A DNA stretch of 64,000 nucleotides from Laguncularia racemosa (taxonomy: Eukaryota > Streptophyta > Magnoliopsida > Myrtales > Combretaceae). The notes beneath the pieces were generated by a model. That model made no database searches. It was not told the DNA's origin and worked only from the letters and a program-made list of their open reading frames with translations. The stretch lies in the NCBI GenBank assembly GCA_037954665.1, contig JBBMOL010000133.1, forward strand, positions 1,426,001 to 1,490,000. Direction: 5' to 3'. The position numbers were made by a program, and so were the translations under genes. Below are positions 38,426 to 51,189 of this stretch, piece by piece (within the stretch, counting starts at the first letter, position 1; each line of letters begins with the position of its first letter).

Positions 38426-38598
38426 TGGGCCGGACCACACTTGTGCCTTCTTATTAAATTCATTTCTCAACACAGCACCATTAATGTAACATCAGCGGCC
38501 CACGGTCCCCGGCCGCGTCAATTTGGTGTTGCTGCCCACTTAAGCGGGAAGAGACCTAGGGTTAGGGTTTCCACCTTCGCGACTATATAAACCCTAAC
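38426..38598 (+). promoter_or_regulatory. promoter with site II motifs, telo-boxes and TATA box
   Basis: In order: TGGGCC at 38426-38431, GGCCCA at 38497-38502 (same motif, reverse), AGGGTTAGGGTTT at 38558-38570 (telo-box in reverse), TATATAAA at 38584-38591, overlapping a forward telo-box AAACCCTAAC at 38589-38598. Known plant promoters combining TGGGCY site II elements with an AAACCCTA telo-box drive ribosomal-protein, translation-factor and snoRNA-cluster genes. Local GC content is well above the surroundings. The transcript is expected to start near 38610-38620. No protein frame of useful length follows, which favours a non-coding product. Confidence 0.7.
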
Positions 38599-39150
38599 AT
38601 ACTATTGTTAATGAAATGGCTTGTAGTTTTGTTGTTTCTACTGTCTCCATAATGTTACACTTATTTTAGTTTAGGCTTATGGTTAGTGGTAGGGCTTGGA
38701 GGTTGGAGAAGGGAGTCTAGGTGATCATTATGGCATGATGCACACCCCGGGCTCCTCTGAATTTGTGTAGGTGATGATAAAAGCCCCAATGCTCGTGCTA
38801 AAACGCCGCCGTTCGTGTTGCAGTTTAGCTTCAATCTCTCACTCATGGCTGATCTGTGTCTAATCAACGGCTACATTCGTTCTTCAGTAATATATAAATT
38901 AAAAATCACTTTTTTTTATGCTCTTTATTATTCTCAGCAATTTTTTTTATGGGATTGCTTCTATTTATTGTTATTTAATTGGCTATGATTATAAATTATC
39001 CGCGCTTCTGAGGGACAATCGATGAAGCAAAAAAAATAATGGTTGAATTTCTTAATATGAGCCAATTGAAGATGAAACTATTATTACTCATCAGCAAAAA
39101 AATAGGTTTTTTTTTTTCAATTTTACTTATTTGTTGTTATTTCGGCAGGG

Positions 39151-39228
39151 ATGATATATATTCACAGCTTTAAATGCCAGTTCTGCTTCAGAAAATTCGT
39201 GATTGATAGAGCTGTAATATTATTCTGA
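39151..39228 (+). ncRNA. weak C/D-box snoRNA candidate
   Basis: A C-box-like ATGATAT (39151-39157), a C'-like TGATTGA (39201-39207) and a D box CTGA (39225-39228) are spaced over 78 nt, with a 3-bp AGG/CCT terminal pairing. The C box deviates from RTGATGA and no rRNA target is identified. It is listed mainly because of its position, just upstream of the two better candidates. Confidence 0.2.
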
Positions 39229-39330
39229 GCCTTAATGGATAAAAAAATGTTTTTGTAATTTCTTTTTCTGCTTATATTTATCGTTCTGTGATTGATATAG
39301 GACTAAAGATTTAAACTTTTTGCTATATCT

Positions 39331-39436
39331 ATGATGATATATCCATGTATATGAGGTGTAGATCTCCCCAAGTCCCTGTTTACAGGGAGAACCTACTTGG
39401 GGTCCTTCATTGTAATGAAATTACTGGATTGTCTGA
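39331..39436 (+). ncRNA. structured RNA candidate A, C/D-box snoRNA-like
   Basis: A perfect C box ATGATGA (39331-39337) and a D box CTGA (39433-39436) enclose 106 nt. Between them are a D'-like ATGA followed by GGTGTAG, then a strong nested hairpin: outer stem CCCCAAGT/ACTTGGGG, inner stem CCCTGT/ACAGGG, with an AGAACCT bulge on the 3' side. Then comes ACTGGATT just before the D box, in the position of a guide sequence. The second copy 90 bp downstream preserves all of this while the flanks have diverged, which argues for selection on the RNA. The long internal hairpin is unusual for a simple C/D snoRNA and the target is unknown. Terminal pairing is weak (ATC/GAT). Confidence 0.5.
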
Positions 39437-39525
39437 GATTTTCTTTATGTGTTTTAGTTGACCCATTGTTTTTAAACGTAATTGTTGTTGTTAATTTCGT
39501 AAAGTATTTGTATTTCATGCCGAGG

Positions 39526-39632
39526 ATGATGTAATCCACTTTGCTGAGGTGTAGTGGAGCCAAGTCCCTGTTTTACAGGGAGAACCTACTTGGTTAAGCT
39601 ACATTCCATGTGACACTACTGGATTCAGCTGA
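39526..39632 (+). ncRNA. structured RNA candidate B, C/D-box snoRNA-like
   Basis: A near-consensus C box ATGATGT (39526-39532) and a D box CTGA (39629-39632) enclose 107 nt, with a terminal ATGCC/GGCAT pairing just outside (39518-39522 with 39633-39637). Inside are a D' box CTGA followed by GGTGTAG, the nested hairpin CCAAGT...ACTTGG with inner stem CCCTGT/ACAGGG, and ACTACTGGATT before the D box. It aligns with candidate A over its whole length. Expression from the upstream promoter within an intron or long precursor is inferred; plant snoRNAs often occur as such tandem relatives. Confidence 0.5.
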
Positions 39633-42300
39633 GGCATTCTTAATCGCATCAATTTTTCAATTTTCTGTTGCCTTGTGGACATGCCTCATTAGAAGCGAGA
39701 TCTTCTTTAGGTGTCCTTTGATTTTTTAATGATATTTTTTTGGGTAAAATGTAAGATAAATATTTTTGATTTTTTTTTTGATAATACATAAATATGATAT
39801 CCTATCGATCCGTTTGAGCTCTTTGTAACTGCTTTTATATTTTCTTAGTTTCTTACAATGTAACTGAAAGAATTTGTTGAATTACATCGGAGCACATGGT
39901 TGTCCCACTGAGTACCGTTCCTCTATTTCATGTGAGTTTTAACTATACTCTTTGTCTTATTATATGTTAGGCATGGAGTCTGAAAAACTCACAAATCAAC
40001 GTGTTGTCTATCAGCTTCATGTCCTGAATGATCAACGGGTTTGGAGTTAAATAACAGCATGACAAGGGACGGTATTGGGTCCCTAGCCCGGTACATTAGC
40101 ATTAAGTTTTCCAACTTCACTGTATTTTTATTGCTGGTTCCTAATTGCAGCTAGGAGCATTGGTATTCTAACCAAGTCATGTTTCAGGCTGGTTTTTAAG
40201 CATGTACATTGCTGCTGTGTAACTTTAGCTGTCATTTGTATTTCAGAGTAGGAGATGATTGAATTTGATGTTTCGATGTGGATCTTGATACTAGTTCTGA
40301 AAGTCAATGTTAAGAAATGGTTCCATATTGTGGATGAACCAATTGTTTGTCTTAGGTTTTATTTCTCATGCAATGTTGGGCATATGTTGTAACGGAAGCA
40401 GAACAATTACCTTATCTTAGGCTTTTTTATTTGGGGTGGGGGGGTGGGGGTGTTTATACTGTCCTTGTACCAAGAGGTTGATTTTATCGTATGGAATTGT
40501 GCATATATTCTTGGCTGACTTTTTCTTACATGAAGACGTTTAGTTTATAGTTTGTAGCATTTTCAAGTGTCTCTCGTAGCATTAAGCGGTGGCAGGTGTA
40601 TTAATTGTATGTTCTCACATAATCTAATTTCTGAGTAAGATTTGAACGATAATGCATCGTAAGTTTCTGAATTATATTTAGCTCCTTCTGTAATGTGTTA
40701 ACCAACGCAGTTAGTTTGACTCAATTCCCTTTTTGTTTTTTTTTTTTTTTTTTTTGGTTGGATGTCCCTGCTGAATTTCCCATTGATGTGAGATGGTCTG
40801 GCTAACTGAGGCTTTATTTTGTTTTATCACATTTTTTATGTAAACAAAAGGAAAGAATTTCTATATTGTCTTGGCATGTCTTTTTCCTTGAAGTTGTGGT
40901 CAGAAATAAACGGTAGAAAATGCAAGTTGAATTGGAATTTAGACCCAGATGTTCATTAGTTTTCAAGGTTTTTCCGAGTCAGTATGGTTGAAATGAGCAT
41001 CTTTTTCAGGAATACAGGGGCTGGAGTTTGGCTCTTTGGCTCCCAAAATACCCTTGCCTTAGAGATGAATACAGCACCCTAAACCGATACCGGAAACCTT
41101 TTTCACCCACGTGTTTGTTACATATCTACATGTAACAGATCTTTGTGAAAGGTTTACATTGTCAATTTTGTTATGTTTTTGTTTTAATTTTTTGGTGTTG
41201 AGTGGGACGTTGTAACGTTTGAACAGTGTTTCAGGCAACTTCCCTGTTCTTGCATTAACGGCATGGGAGGTGTTTACCTGTTCGTAAATTGATATCTTTT
41301 GCTCTTCAGACTTGCTGAGATTATTCTTTGAAGCTGGTCTAGTAAGCTCAAGTACATAGTACTTTTCCTCTATGTTTTTTTCCTTTTCCAGACTACAAAC
41401 ATGATATATTTTAGACCTGACCTGCCTAGATCTAGTGGGTGGTCACAGAACCAGAGAATGAACTAGCATTCGTTCCTTTATGGTTTTTTTTTTTGATTCA
41501 ATTGATGGCTTTATTGCTTGATGGGGACCTATGATTTTGTTTCATGGGTCTTGGATTTGAATTGATATGGGGAGTTGTAAGGGGAGTACAGGCCATGCAT
41601 GAAATTTCGATGGGTAGGCGTTATACGGAGGGGGGTTGTTATGAGTAGTAAGCACATGTTTGAAATTTCAAAGAATAAAATTAATCGGCAGATTTCAAGT
41701 AATTGCAGTCGTCTCTTTTGGGTTTTCATGTCTTTTAATGATTTTGGCGAATTAGATCTACATGTACCTTAACTAGTGTTTGGTGAACTCTCGGGCGTTC
41801 TGGTTTTGTGGCTTGTGTAAAGGTTTGTCCTTCAAACATTCTCATGGTTACTGAGGTGCATCTTTTACCCCTTATATTCTTAGTTTGGCTGTCCTTTTGG
41901 GTTTATTTTTTCCTTTTTTTTTCTTTTTCACGTTAACAATTTGCTTTGATGCTCTTTAGATAAGTCTGCCTTGTGTACCTCTTGTACCTCACCTGTCTTT
42001 GGTCATCCTTCCCTTGGTTCAAAGTACTCGCCTTGCCTGCCCCGCAAATTGTACATTGTTGTACTCAGGCCTTAACTCCTGCAGCTACCTACTCAAGTAC
42101 CCCACATTTCAGCATCCTGCCTCTTCAAGTCACCCGCTGCCGAGTTGCAGGCAATTAGCATTTCCCTTAAAGGCTCCTTCTCAAGCATTCTCAAGTCTTC
42201 TACCCACACCTTGGTCTCCACTAATGCTCAAAGTCCACTAGAACTTCCTTCAGTTGCCGACTCATTGTCTATGATAGGAGTCAAAGTAAGAACAGTCTGG

Positions 42301-45300
42301 TGTTGATGATTGAATTGTACTTTTTTTTCAAATGTTTATAAATGAAAGACTTTACCTTGTGTATTTTCTAACATATTTTACTTGGAATATTTTTTAAGGT
42401 ATGAAAGATTTATTGGGAAGTGATAATGAAGACAGGACTCGTAGTTTTTAGCTTTATTTTGAAAGACTTCTTTAGTAGTTGATGTTTGATTTCAAATAAA
42501 TTTACTTTGTACTGTTATTTGAATCATTGCAAAATATTCTTCTATGGAGCTAATCAAGACATTCTTCTATTTTAGATCAAAGGCTATATCTGGATGGAAA
42601 TATGTTGTCCAATAATTGGTGTCTCAATTGTTTCTCTATTAATTATAATTGAACACCTCGGCAAATTAAATAACCGACTACAGGTATCTGTTATCTAACC
42701 TACCAAATGTTTAATCATAATTGGTTAGAGCACGATTGTGATAGCGAAATTGAGATAACGGATGTAACTTTGCTATGTTGCCAATAAAAATGCAGTACTC
42801 GACATAAGTAAGAATGAATGCTTGTACAAGGGTGGCCAACTCACATTTAATTTGGGAAAATTATAGAAGAGAAGAGGAATGCTGGGATCAAGTGCAAATT
42901 GGGGATAAAATTATTTTTGTAGTATGAAGAAGAGTTTAACAATATTTAAAGTGGTGTAAATAAAGTCTATTATATTTCGTTAGTTTGACATGTTAAATGT
43001 TAAGTAGTTGCTGACATATATGTAACAGTATTTTCTACTTGTACTACTTTTAGTAACATTTATCTCCTTTTTGTATCATTAAAATCTTTTATTCTTTATT
43101 TGAAGTTGTGTTCAAAATATTGATCCTCTAATATCTAATTTGTCCAATTTACTTTCCTTGACATTTGCCTTTAAATTTTTCATAAAGTTTAAATATATCA
43201 TTTTTCACATAATGAATTGCTCATAAGCTCATTACTTTTTATATTCTTATATTACTATGTGCAAAATACACAGTAGGCTTACGCATGAATATTCATCAAC
43301 GTTATGATATTATCATACCAACTTACAATTAAGACCTTTGGGCCTTGTTTGTTTGATCCTACGAAATAATTCGTACTTACATTGTTTTTAATGAAAAGTT
43401 GAGAAGAGGTGACAAGGTATGTTGATGGTGCAATTTGGATTTGGGTCCTTTAGGCTCAATTTGATCTAATCAAGCTCACAACTAATCTTCAAAGACCAAA
43501 GATTGGATGTTTAGGTCTAGTTCGAGAATTGATCGGTTCGAGCTTAAATGTGTAGCTCAGATCAGGTGAGAGGTCAAATCAATTACACGTACTTAAATAG
43601 ATGAGAGATTCTAGGAAAGGTAGAAAATAACAAATATGCGAAACATAAGGTGGATCTACCTACCACACCTACCTATAAAGTTGTCTTACCCTCAATACCT
43701 ATAAATAAGGATTGACACCATTTGAATTGGGTTTGAAATCATTCCCTTAACTTATTGATTTCAAATACTCATTATACTAACTTAAACATTGAAGTAGTTA
43801 CATTGGAACTACCCAATTGTCCCCTTAAAAGCTATAAACTCGTATTATATTATTATACTATATATTTTCATCACATTTTGGAGAATCAATATAAAGTTGG
43901 TTGTCATGCTTCAAAACCAAGATATGACATCTCTACCCAATATATATACCTATTAATGTGCACAATATATGTGTATGTATATACTTAGAACACTTAATAA
44001 TATCCACAATATATCAAATTATTACAAGTTATTCTTGAGGGAGTTACCTCAATACATAGCATAATTGTCTTGACAATCCACAAATGGCAATCTAAATCAA
44101 CCTTTTACATAAACTTCTATTGGGGATTAATGTATAACCATGGGATTGGGTGGGAGGGAGAGGTGGGGGCAAGATTTACTATATTTAAATCGACATTAGA
44201 AATTACTCATATGTATCTTATATATATAAGTTAGTGCACCCATGAAACTTTTTAGTACTTGATGTATAAAAACTTTGACTTTAAAAAAAAAAAAAAATTA
44301 GAGTGCTTGATACACTTTGTAAGAGGTTAAAGAAATAAATTCTTACTTTTTTATTGCAACACATATATTAATATTGAATTTTACCCATCAATCTATAAAG
44401 AAATAAAATTAATATGTAAAACTTGTGTAAATTTTGCATTGACAAAAATATTACAAAAAATTATTTAAACAAGTAATTACAAGTGAAATGGTAAAGGTAA
44501 AATGATATATATATATAAGTATGTTCCGTTTTTTTTTTTAATGTTGATTCTAAAAGATTATATTAATAGCAATATTATGAAAATTATTTGTCTTCGATTA
44601 CTCAATAATTTACATTCATTTTCATAATATTAATTATAAGAAAAGTACCACTACTAATGCTATAAAAATTCTAAAAAAGTATCATTTTTAATGATAATTG
44701 TACAAGATTGTATTATTAATAGTAATGCAACAATTTTTAGTCTTTTGTTATTCTATAATTTACATTCATTTCCATAGTCTTAGTTGTAAGAAAAATACAT
44801 ATAATAATAATTATTTAATTATACTTATACCATACAACTAAAGCATTTATAATTTTGACAATATAATTATTATTTATAATGTACTATTAAAAAACAAATA
44901 TCAATTCAAGAGAAATTATATAGTTAATTATAATTTTGTAATAAATGATATTTAACATTATTAATTATTGTAAAGAAAAAAAAAAGATGTCATTTGAGCA
45001 AGATAAGGATTGAATGCAATCTCGAAAAAGGTAAAATAGCATTCATGAGAATTGAATCTATAACGTTTTTTTTGTATCCTTGATTAGGTAATTATGAGTA
45101 TAGCCTAATGCTTTTACAACTTTCACTTCCTTCATACAATAATTGAGAAAGATTTATTGCCAAGAAAAAAACTATAGTCACTTTTAAATGATTGTCTAAA
45201 GAAGAACGGGCTTTGAGGATGAAATTTAAATAAAAAATGAAAATTTTTAATAGCATAAAGAAATGATAAATATTATTAAAAATGATATAAATAAAGAATG

Positions 45301-46203
45301 TTTGTTATATATCATAAATCTAGTATTTTATAATAAAGTTATAAAATAGTGTGAATATATCTTTTTTTTATACCACTTTTAATAATATTTATTTTCTTTT
45401 TATACTATGAAATCCTTTCATATCCTTTATTTAAATTTAAATGCGAACATACTTAAAAAGTATAAAACTCTACATCCTATAATATACAGCATAGCCCCTC
45501 AGTCCATCACTGCTCAAGCTTAGCCCAAGTCCCAATGTCCACAGTACTCACCCTGCACATTGCAATAAATGCAGGTTAGTTCACCCCATGCAATAAAGGT
45601 CAGATGGAATAAAGGCATACATATCAACATTAAGTTGCAATTAATTTATTACCCATTCACGCCATTTTTTCTTTTTAAAATATATCATGCCCATTGATTA
45701 TTTGATTTCTTTCTCTTTTATCTATCAAATCTATCAAGCAACATTCAATAAAAAAAATTTCTATCGAGATATGAAAATTAAGTTATTTTAGTTGTAATAG
45801 TTAATTTTTTTAAAAAAGTATATTTTTAATTTTTAACTATTTTTCTATTTAAATCCTACATTATATTTTTCCTTTAAATTCTCGATATTTTAAAATATTT
45901 TTAAATGAAAATTTTTTTCAATACTGTTAATTTTTCAATCTACTTTAAACAAATGGCATCATCTGATTAATCTAAATAGTTAATTTAAATATAAAATGTA
46001 ATTAAACATATATAAATTAATTAAATTAATAAAAAATATTTTAAAAAGTCATGAAATAAAAAAAAGGATGCCCACCCAAACCCGTGACTTTCTTTTCTAG
46101 TACATCCATTTTGATATTTCCTATCAAACTTTTGCCATCTTGTCCTTCTTCTTCTTCTTTTTGTGCATCGTAATCCTGAATGGAGAATTTGAATTTTCAA
46201 TTC
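42301..46203. other. intergenic AT-rich DNA, no gene seen
   Basis: No coding frame of note. It includes the 44.5-44.8 kb duplication listed separately, several poly-A and poly-T tracts, and a small less AT-rich patch at 45485-45620 without recognisable content. Confidence 0.4.
44543..44800. repeat. tandem duplication, period about 160 bp
   Basis: Copy 1 (about 44543-44645) and copy 2 (about 44703-44800) share AAGATT-TATTA-TAATAG words, a TTTACATTCATTT word and a TTA-TTGTAAGAAAA-type ending in the same order. They are AT-rich and non-coding. Confidence 0.6.
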
Positions 46204-46494
46204 CTAGATTGGCATTTTTCTAGCTTTGAAGATCATATGAAAACCTCCAAGACGGACAGAAAATTTGGAGACACCAATGATCCATGGAAGAATATAGAAA
46301 CAAGAACGAATTCCAACTACTATGATGCAATTACATTTACATGCTTTATCATCTTGTAGTGGATATTTTCTATATGGTGGCGGTGCAATTTGGCATAACA
46401 CCGGTGTAATTACATAATCCTTGATTCCTTCACAATGTTTATTACCAACAAATTGGCAAAATTCACAAGCATCCACAAAAGATCTCAGACCCAT
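46204..46494 (-). CDS. unidentified 96-codon open frame, possible gene fragment
   Basis: An ATG-initiated frame of 96 residues with balanced composition in otherwise AT-rich DNA. It is Cys-rich (CEFCQFVGNKHC near the N-terminus, later KACKCNC) and ends in a hydrophobic stretch (IVVGIRSCFYILPWIIGV). I do not recognise it. It lies just 60 bp outside the left LTR of the large retrotransposon, so it may be a remnant of an older element or an exon interrupted by that insertion. Codon use does not clearly distinguish a real gene from a chance frame. Confidence 0.25.
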   Translation of the reverse strand: MGLRSFVDACEFCQFVGNKHCEGIKDYVITPVLCQIAPPPYRKYPLQDDKACKCNCIIVVGIRSCFYILPWIIGVSKFSVRLGGFHMIFKARKMPI

Positions 46495-46554
46495 TGTCCT
46501 TCAAACAATGGAGCCAACATCAGTGAGGAAGCAACTTAACACCTCAAAGTTGTT

Positions 46555-47310
46555 TGTATAAGGGGTTTCTATAAATGATCAATCATATATAGACAATATG
46601 CTTGATAATCTTAGAGAAGTCTTGATTTGATGATATGTGAAGAGATAATATTAGAGAGGCATGGGAGAAAGAACAAGTAAACTCGATGTCTCATGTATGC
46701 ACATGTAACACTAAATTGGATGTGTAGTTGATCCATTCTTGATGAAGTTTAATGAATTTTTGTTGTTCAATCTTTTGCAAAGCGATTTTGACGAAATAAC
46801 AACATTTGTGCGAAGCTTGCTAATGTTTTAGATGTTCCAAATGAGGAGAAGGCTCATATATATAAATTTTTTGTTATTGATCTCAACCGTTGGATGAAAC
46901 TAAATAGATTAGATGAGCCGTTGTTAAGAGCTATTAGATTAATTTTTAACGATCGACGGTCTAAATTAAAGCCTCTATTTCTTATATAATCCATGGGCTT
47001 TGGGCTTAGGCTTAAATCAAGTCAAGCCCACTTCTTTTATAATAAGCTTATGGCTTAGAAGGGGCGTACGAAACCCAAATGAGCTCAAAATGACTTTGCC
47101 TATTTTTTTTTTTTCCACATGTGAGACAACTAAGCAAGGTCAAGAGCAATAAAATCGATTTAGCAATCCTCATTTTTGAGCCTACCAAGTCAAATCTTCG
47201 TAAGACATCCCTAATTGAGCCAAGTTTCCTAAGTCTTATCACTAGCTTAGTAAGTTGGACAATGACATTAAATTAGGCTTAAGGCTTAGTTACCAAAATA
47301 GCCCTTTACA
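46555..47310 (-). repeat. left LTR (3' LTR) of the 9-kb retrotransposon
   Basis: On the plus strand it starts TGTATAAGGGG and ends GCCCTTTACA. On the minus strand it thus begins TGTAAAGGGC and ends in ACA, giving TG...CA termini. It aligns with the right copy throughout, for example through AGAAGTCTTGATTTGATGA, CTCGATGTCTCATG, AAATGAGGA and CTTTTATAATAAGCTTATGG, with scattered substitutions and small gaps. Confidence 0.85.
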
Positions 47311-48474
47311 TTTTATCTCCTGACCAAAAGCTCCTTTGATATATTCTTGGGGGTTTTGGGCATTTCATTAGGTAGATTTTCTTTAGTTGTTACAAGGCAT
47401 GTGCAAAATGTAAGGTCATTGCATTCATCCTTTGCTCGTCTGTAGAATTATTGTTTTCTTTTGGTTGATGAGTTGTAGTAGCATAATATGGCTTATGTGT
47501 AGTTGATGCGGTATTTGCTTCTTGATGTATAATATTTTGATTGTAAAGCTGTTTCGATGCCCTCGGTACAACAATTGAATATATATAACATGATATTGAA
47601 TATTTAGACCTCACAATGATTTCTCTAGTAATGGATCTTTGTAGGATAGACTTTTCAAAGTACTTTGTAGAAATTTGAGGCTTCAAACTCTTCCCTTAAC
47701 GAATATTAGATGATGCATTTGTATTTGGATTGATTTGTCCCTATAAGTAATTATGTTGATCTTTATATGTTTTAGCCACGTTGGAGTTTCACTTTGTTTC
47801 ATCTTATTGTATCTTTAATGAAGCGAGTTGGCTTTGAATATGATCTTGTGTTATCAATTTGAATATTCATAATAATTTTCTTATTTGTGAACTTGTGGAG
47901 AGAAAATAAATATTTTTCAAGTGTCACCTAATCTTCTGAGCTCCGATAAATTTATTGAGGGATATTGTACCATTAGCTCATTGCATTTTAATTCATCTTG
48001 GCTTGAGTGGTTCTCCACGAATTTGTTGCAATATCAGTATTTCAAATAAAGTTTTTCTAACAGATACTTGACAATAAGCTTTATGAATTTTTGAATTTGT
48101 TTTGGGCATAATAAGAATTCCAAACAATTAATTCAATGCAATATGAATCTTGTAGGATTACCAGCCTCAATTCTAAATTTCATCATGAGCATGTTGTAAC
48201 ACAAAATTTTCATTTTTAAAAATTATGACAAACTCTATAGTCTTCCATAAATTTTTTTTCCTTGTATATTACATTCACTTGTTGAGCCTCTCATTAAAAA
48301 TTACTTCTCATATCTCCAAACAAAGGCTTCATAAATAAACACTCCATAATAGATTTTTTTTTTTTAACTCCCTCACAGAAAAAAAAAATACATTGCAAAT
48401 AAATATTTCGCATTGGAACTTTTTTGTTTTTTTTTGTTTTCTAAAAAAATTCCTCACCCATAATGTTCCGTAAA

Positions 48475-48930
48475 TTAATATTCCATGCTGATCTTTTTTT
48501 CCCTAAACTCTTTTGTCCAGAATGCTTTGCAGGTAAATTCTCCATATTGAAACTTTTTAAAACCATTTTCACATATTCAAGCGTATGTAAAATCAATTTG
48601 GCGTGTATGCATTGTTGTAATCACTTCTTCTTCTTCTTTTTTGATACATGCGACATGTAATTTTCATAGTTCTTTTCCTGTTTTTCTTTTTTTTTTTTTT
48701 TATTTCATGCTGATTTTTTTTTTTTTCAAACTCTTTTGTCCAAAATGCTTTGCAGATAAATTCTCCATAATAAAACTTTTTTTAACTCATTTTCACATAT
48801 TTAAACATACGTAAAATCAATATGATGTGTATTCATTGTCGTCGTCACTTCTTTTTATTAGATACATGCGACACGTAATCTTCATAATTCTTTTCTTTGT
48901 TTTTCTTTTCCTTTTTTTTTTATTCCATAC
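48475..48930. repeat. tandem duplication, two units of about 230 bp
   Basis: Both copies contain CATGCTGAT, CTCTTTTGTCCA-AATGCTTTGCAG, AAATTCTCCATA, a TTTTCACATAT word and GATACATGCGACA-GTAAT in the same order, each followed by a long poly-pyrimidine tract. Copy 1 is about 48475-48700 and copy 2 about 48703-48930. It lies inside the retrotransposon's internal domain. Confidence 0.85.
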
Positions 48931-49999
48931 AGTATTTCATTCATTCATATTGCTCAATCATCTTCAGAACCTTAGTCAATAGTCATTATTAACTCCATTA
49001 TTTCAATAAATCATATATCAGTTCCCTCCATTGTCGCCATTTTAATGTTGATTGATTTCATTAATTTACTTTCTGGTCATCCTCCAAAACCCTTCAATAC
49101 ACGACCAAACACATTATATGTCTCATTAATTTGGTCAATTATCTCCAATACTCATTATTGTCTTCATTTTAACGAATGTTGACCACCTTATTTCATATTC
49201 ATCAACACTTCATAATTTTTGGTCAGCAATTGTTGAATCTCTGTAACCATGCTTAAACAACATATTGAATCAAGAATTTTAATATTATCTAATACAATTA
49301 ATGATTGTTCTTTTCTTTTCTTTTCTTTTTTTCTTTTCAAGTGTATACACACACTATTTTTTTTTTCAAGCACGTAACATGCACCTTTCTTTTCTCTCTC
49401 TCTTTTTTTCTTTTTCTTTTTTCTTTTAATGTTTCTACTTCTTTTGCTTATAATCCAATACAATTTTTCCTTTCATCATAACTTCCTTCTCCAACATTTA
49501 CTCATAGCGAAATTCACTCTTACACTTATACTTGTTCAATCATTCCCTCAATATTTAGTCATTTAGCCCCATTAATGATAAGCCATCACTCATCATTATT
49601 ATCGGCCATTATGAATCCATAAACCACATCCCTTCTACTAATATAAATAGGAGCTCTTTCTTTGTTGCAAATCATCACTCATAATTAATTGTGAGTGGTT
49701 AAGCAGATATTTTTAAAGCTTGTGCAGCTTATAGAATGTTTTCTTCAAGTAAGTTTTCACTTCTTCTCTTTATTCTTTTCTCTATTTTTTCTTTAACAAT
49801 AATAATAACAACCCATTTTTTATTTCCTTTCCATTTTGCAAATTGCCTTCTCATTGCACTTCTCTACCATACAAAACTGTTGCAACAAATGAGAATCTGA
49901 GGTCAATCTTAGGTTTTACTTAGGTTCTTGGTATTAACCACTTAAAGTTGAAACTTTGAGTTGTGATACCAAATTTTAAGCTTCATCAACTTTACAAAT

Positions 50000-50420
50000 A
50001 ACAAAATAGTAGAAAGCATGCAATGGCATGTACTAGAACGTAGTAATGGCACACAACATTAAAGTGCAGTAGCATGCATTTCCAAATTGTAGGGCACAGT
50101 AGCTTCATGTAATAGTAGAGTGAAATAGCATGTAATGCCATGAAACATAGCTTAATAGCTATGCACAACGGTAGAATGTGAGAGTAAACAATAGTAATCA
50201 AAAGCAACTAGGAGCAAGCGGTAGTAGTTGGTAGCACATAGGCTATAACGGCACATAATAACGAACAAATGCAATCAACAACAAGTTACATGCAATAGCA
50301 AAGTGCAGTAGCAGCACACAGCAACAACATCTACAAGTAATAATAGACAACAACATGTAATAGTAGCACATAGCAGTAATAGCACAACTACAATAGCAAT
50401 AACTGACAACACATATCATC
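50000..50420. repeat. degenerate TAGCA/CAATAG simple-sequence region
   Basis: Short words such as GCAATAGCA, AGTAGCA, CACAGCA and CATGTAATAGTAG follow one another irregularly for about 400 bp. The triplet-like rhythm is loose and there is no coding frame. It lies inside the large retrotransposon. Confidence 0.6.
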
Positions 50421-51189
50421 AGGCTAAAATTTCACCCAACGTCATCAATTGAGCCTTGTACTATGAGTCAAGTTTTTTCATCATGGTGCATTACCTATGA
50501 ATATTAGAAGTCTCACAATGACAATGCTACAATAGCGTGCACAATAGTACAATGCAGTAGCTACAGAAGATTCACTTAGGATCATTAATAGAAACTTGTA
50601 CTCACATGAGTATCAAGTTCTCATCGTGATGTGCCTTTCTTTTTTACACCAAAAGTACTTGTCCATGAGTATTAAGTTTTTCAAAGAAGTCTCATAATGA
50701 CTATGTTCTAACATTGTATGCAATAGCAAAATGCAACAATTGCAAAAGATTCATTTGGCGCTATCAACTAAGACTTGAACTCGCATGTTTAAGTTAATTG
50801 TCGATTTTTTCTCCTCCGGTTGATGGTGCATCATTATATGATGGGGTAGCAACTCCTTATGCAACAGCTTGAAGGTATTTATGCAATTCATTATATTAAG
50901 TGAAACCACACCGCTATCCATCAACTCATAAGATCGTTTGCCATTGGAAAGTTTGTGATACTTAAAAAGGACACTTCATCTCGACTTCTTGTGCAATTAA
51001 TTCGGCATTTGTCACCATGAAGGCTTATGATTTGCCACATTGTATATCACTTTGTAGCTTCACAACAAAATTGATATCATCGGTGTAATGAATATTTCTC
51101 AATGTACACAAGCTTGTAAATGTTTATGCTTCCATTCATCAAGATTATTTTATTATGTATTTGTTAGCTTTTATGCCATGCATAACAAG

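Larger units (their letters stand above)
38600..42300 (+). ncRNA. putative non-coding (snoRNA host) transcription unit
   Basis: The region downstream of the site II/telo-box promoter is less AT-rich than true intergenic DNA and T-rich on the plus strand like plant introns. It contains two structured RNA candidates with snoRNA-type boxes, but no plus-strand frame longer than about 80 codons. A C-rich block at 41950-42290 looks exon-like; its two overlapping open frames (61 and 80 codons, 41973-42158 and 41999-42241) have no recognisable motif. The 3' end and splicing are unknown, so the extent is a guess. A small-peptide gene cannot be excluded. Confidence 0.4.

Noticed and set aside
38616..38694. 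Short upstream frame MACSFVVSTVSIMLHLF after the telo-box promoter
   Set aside because: Only 17 codons with no conservation evidence; not enough to call a gene.
38771..38852. C/D snoRNA with GTGATGA and CTGA boxes
   Set aside because: Boxes match, but there is no terminal stem, no second copy and no guide match that I can support.
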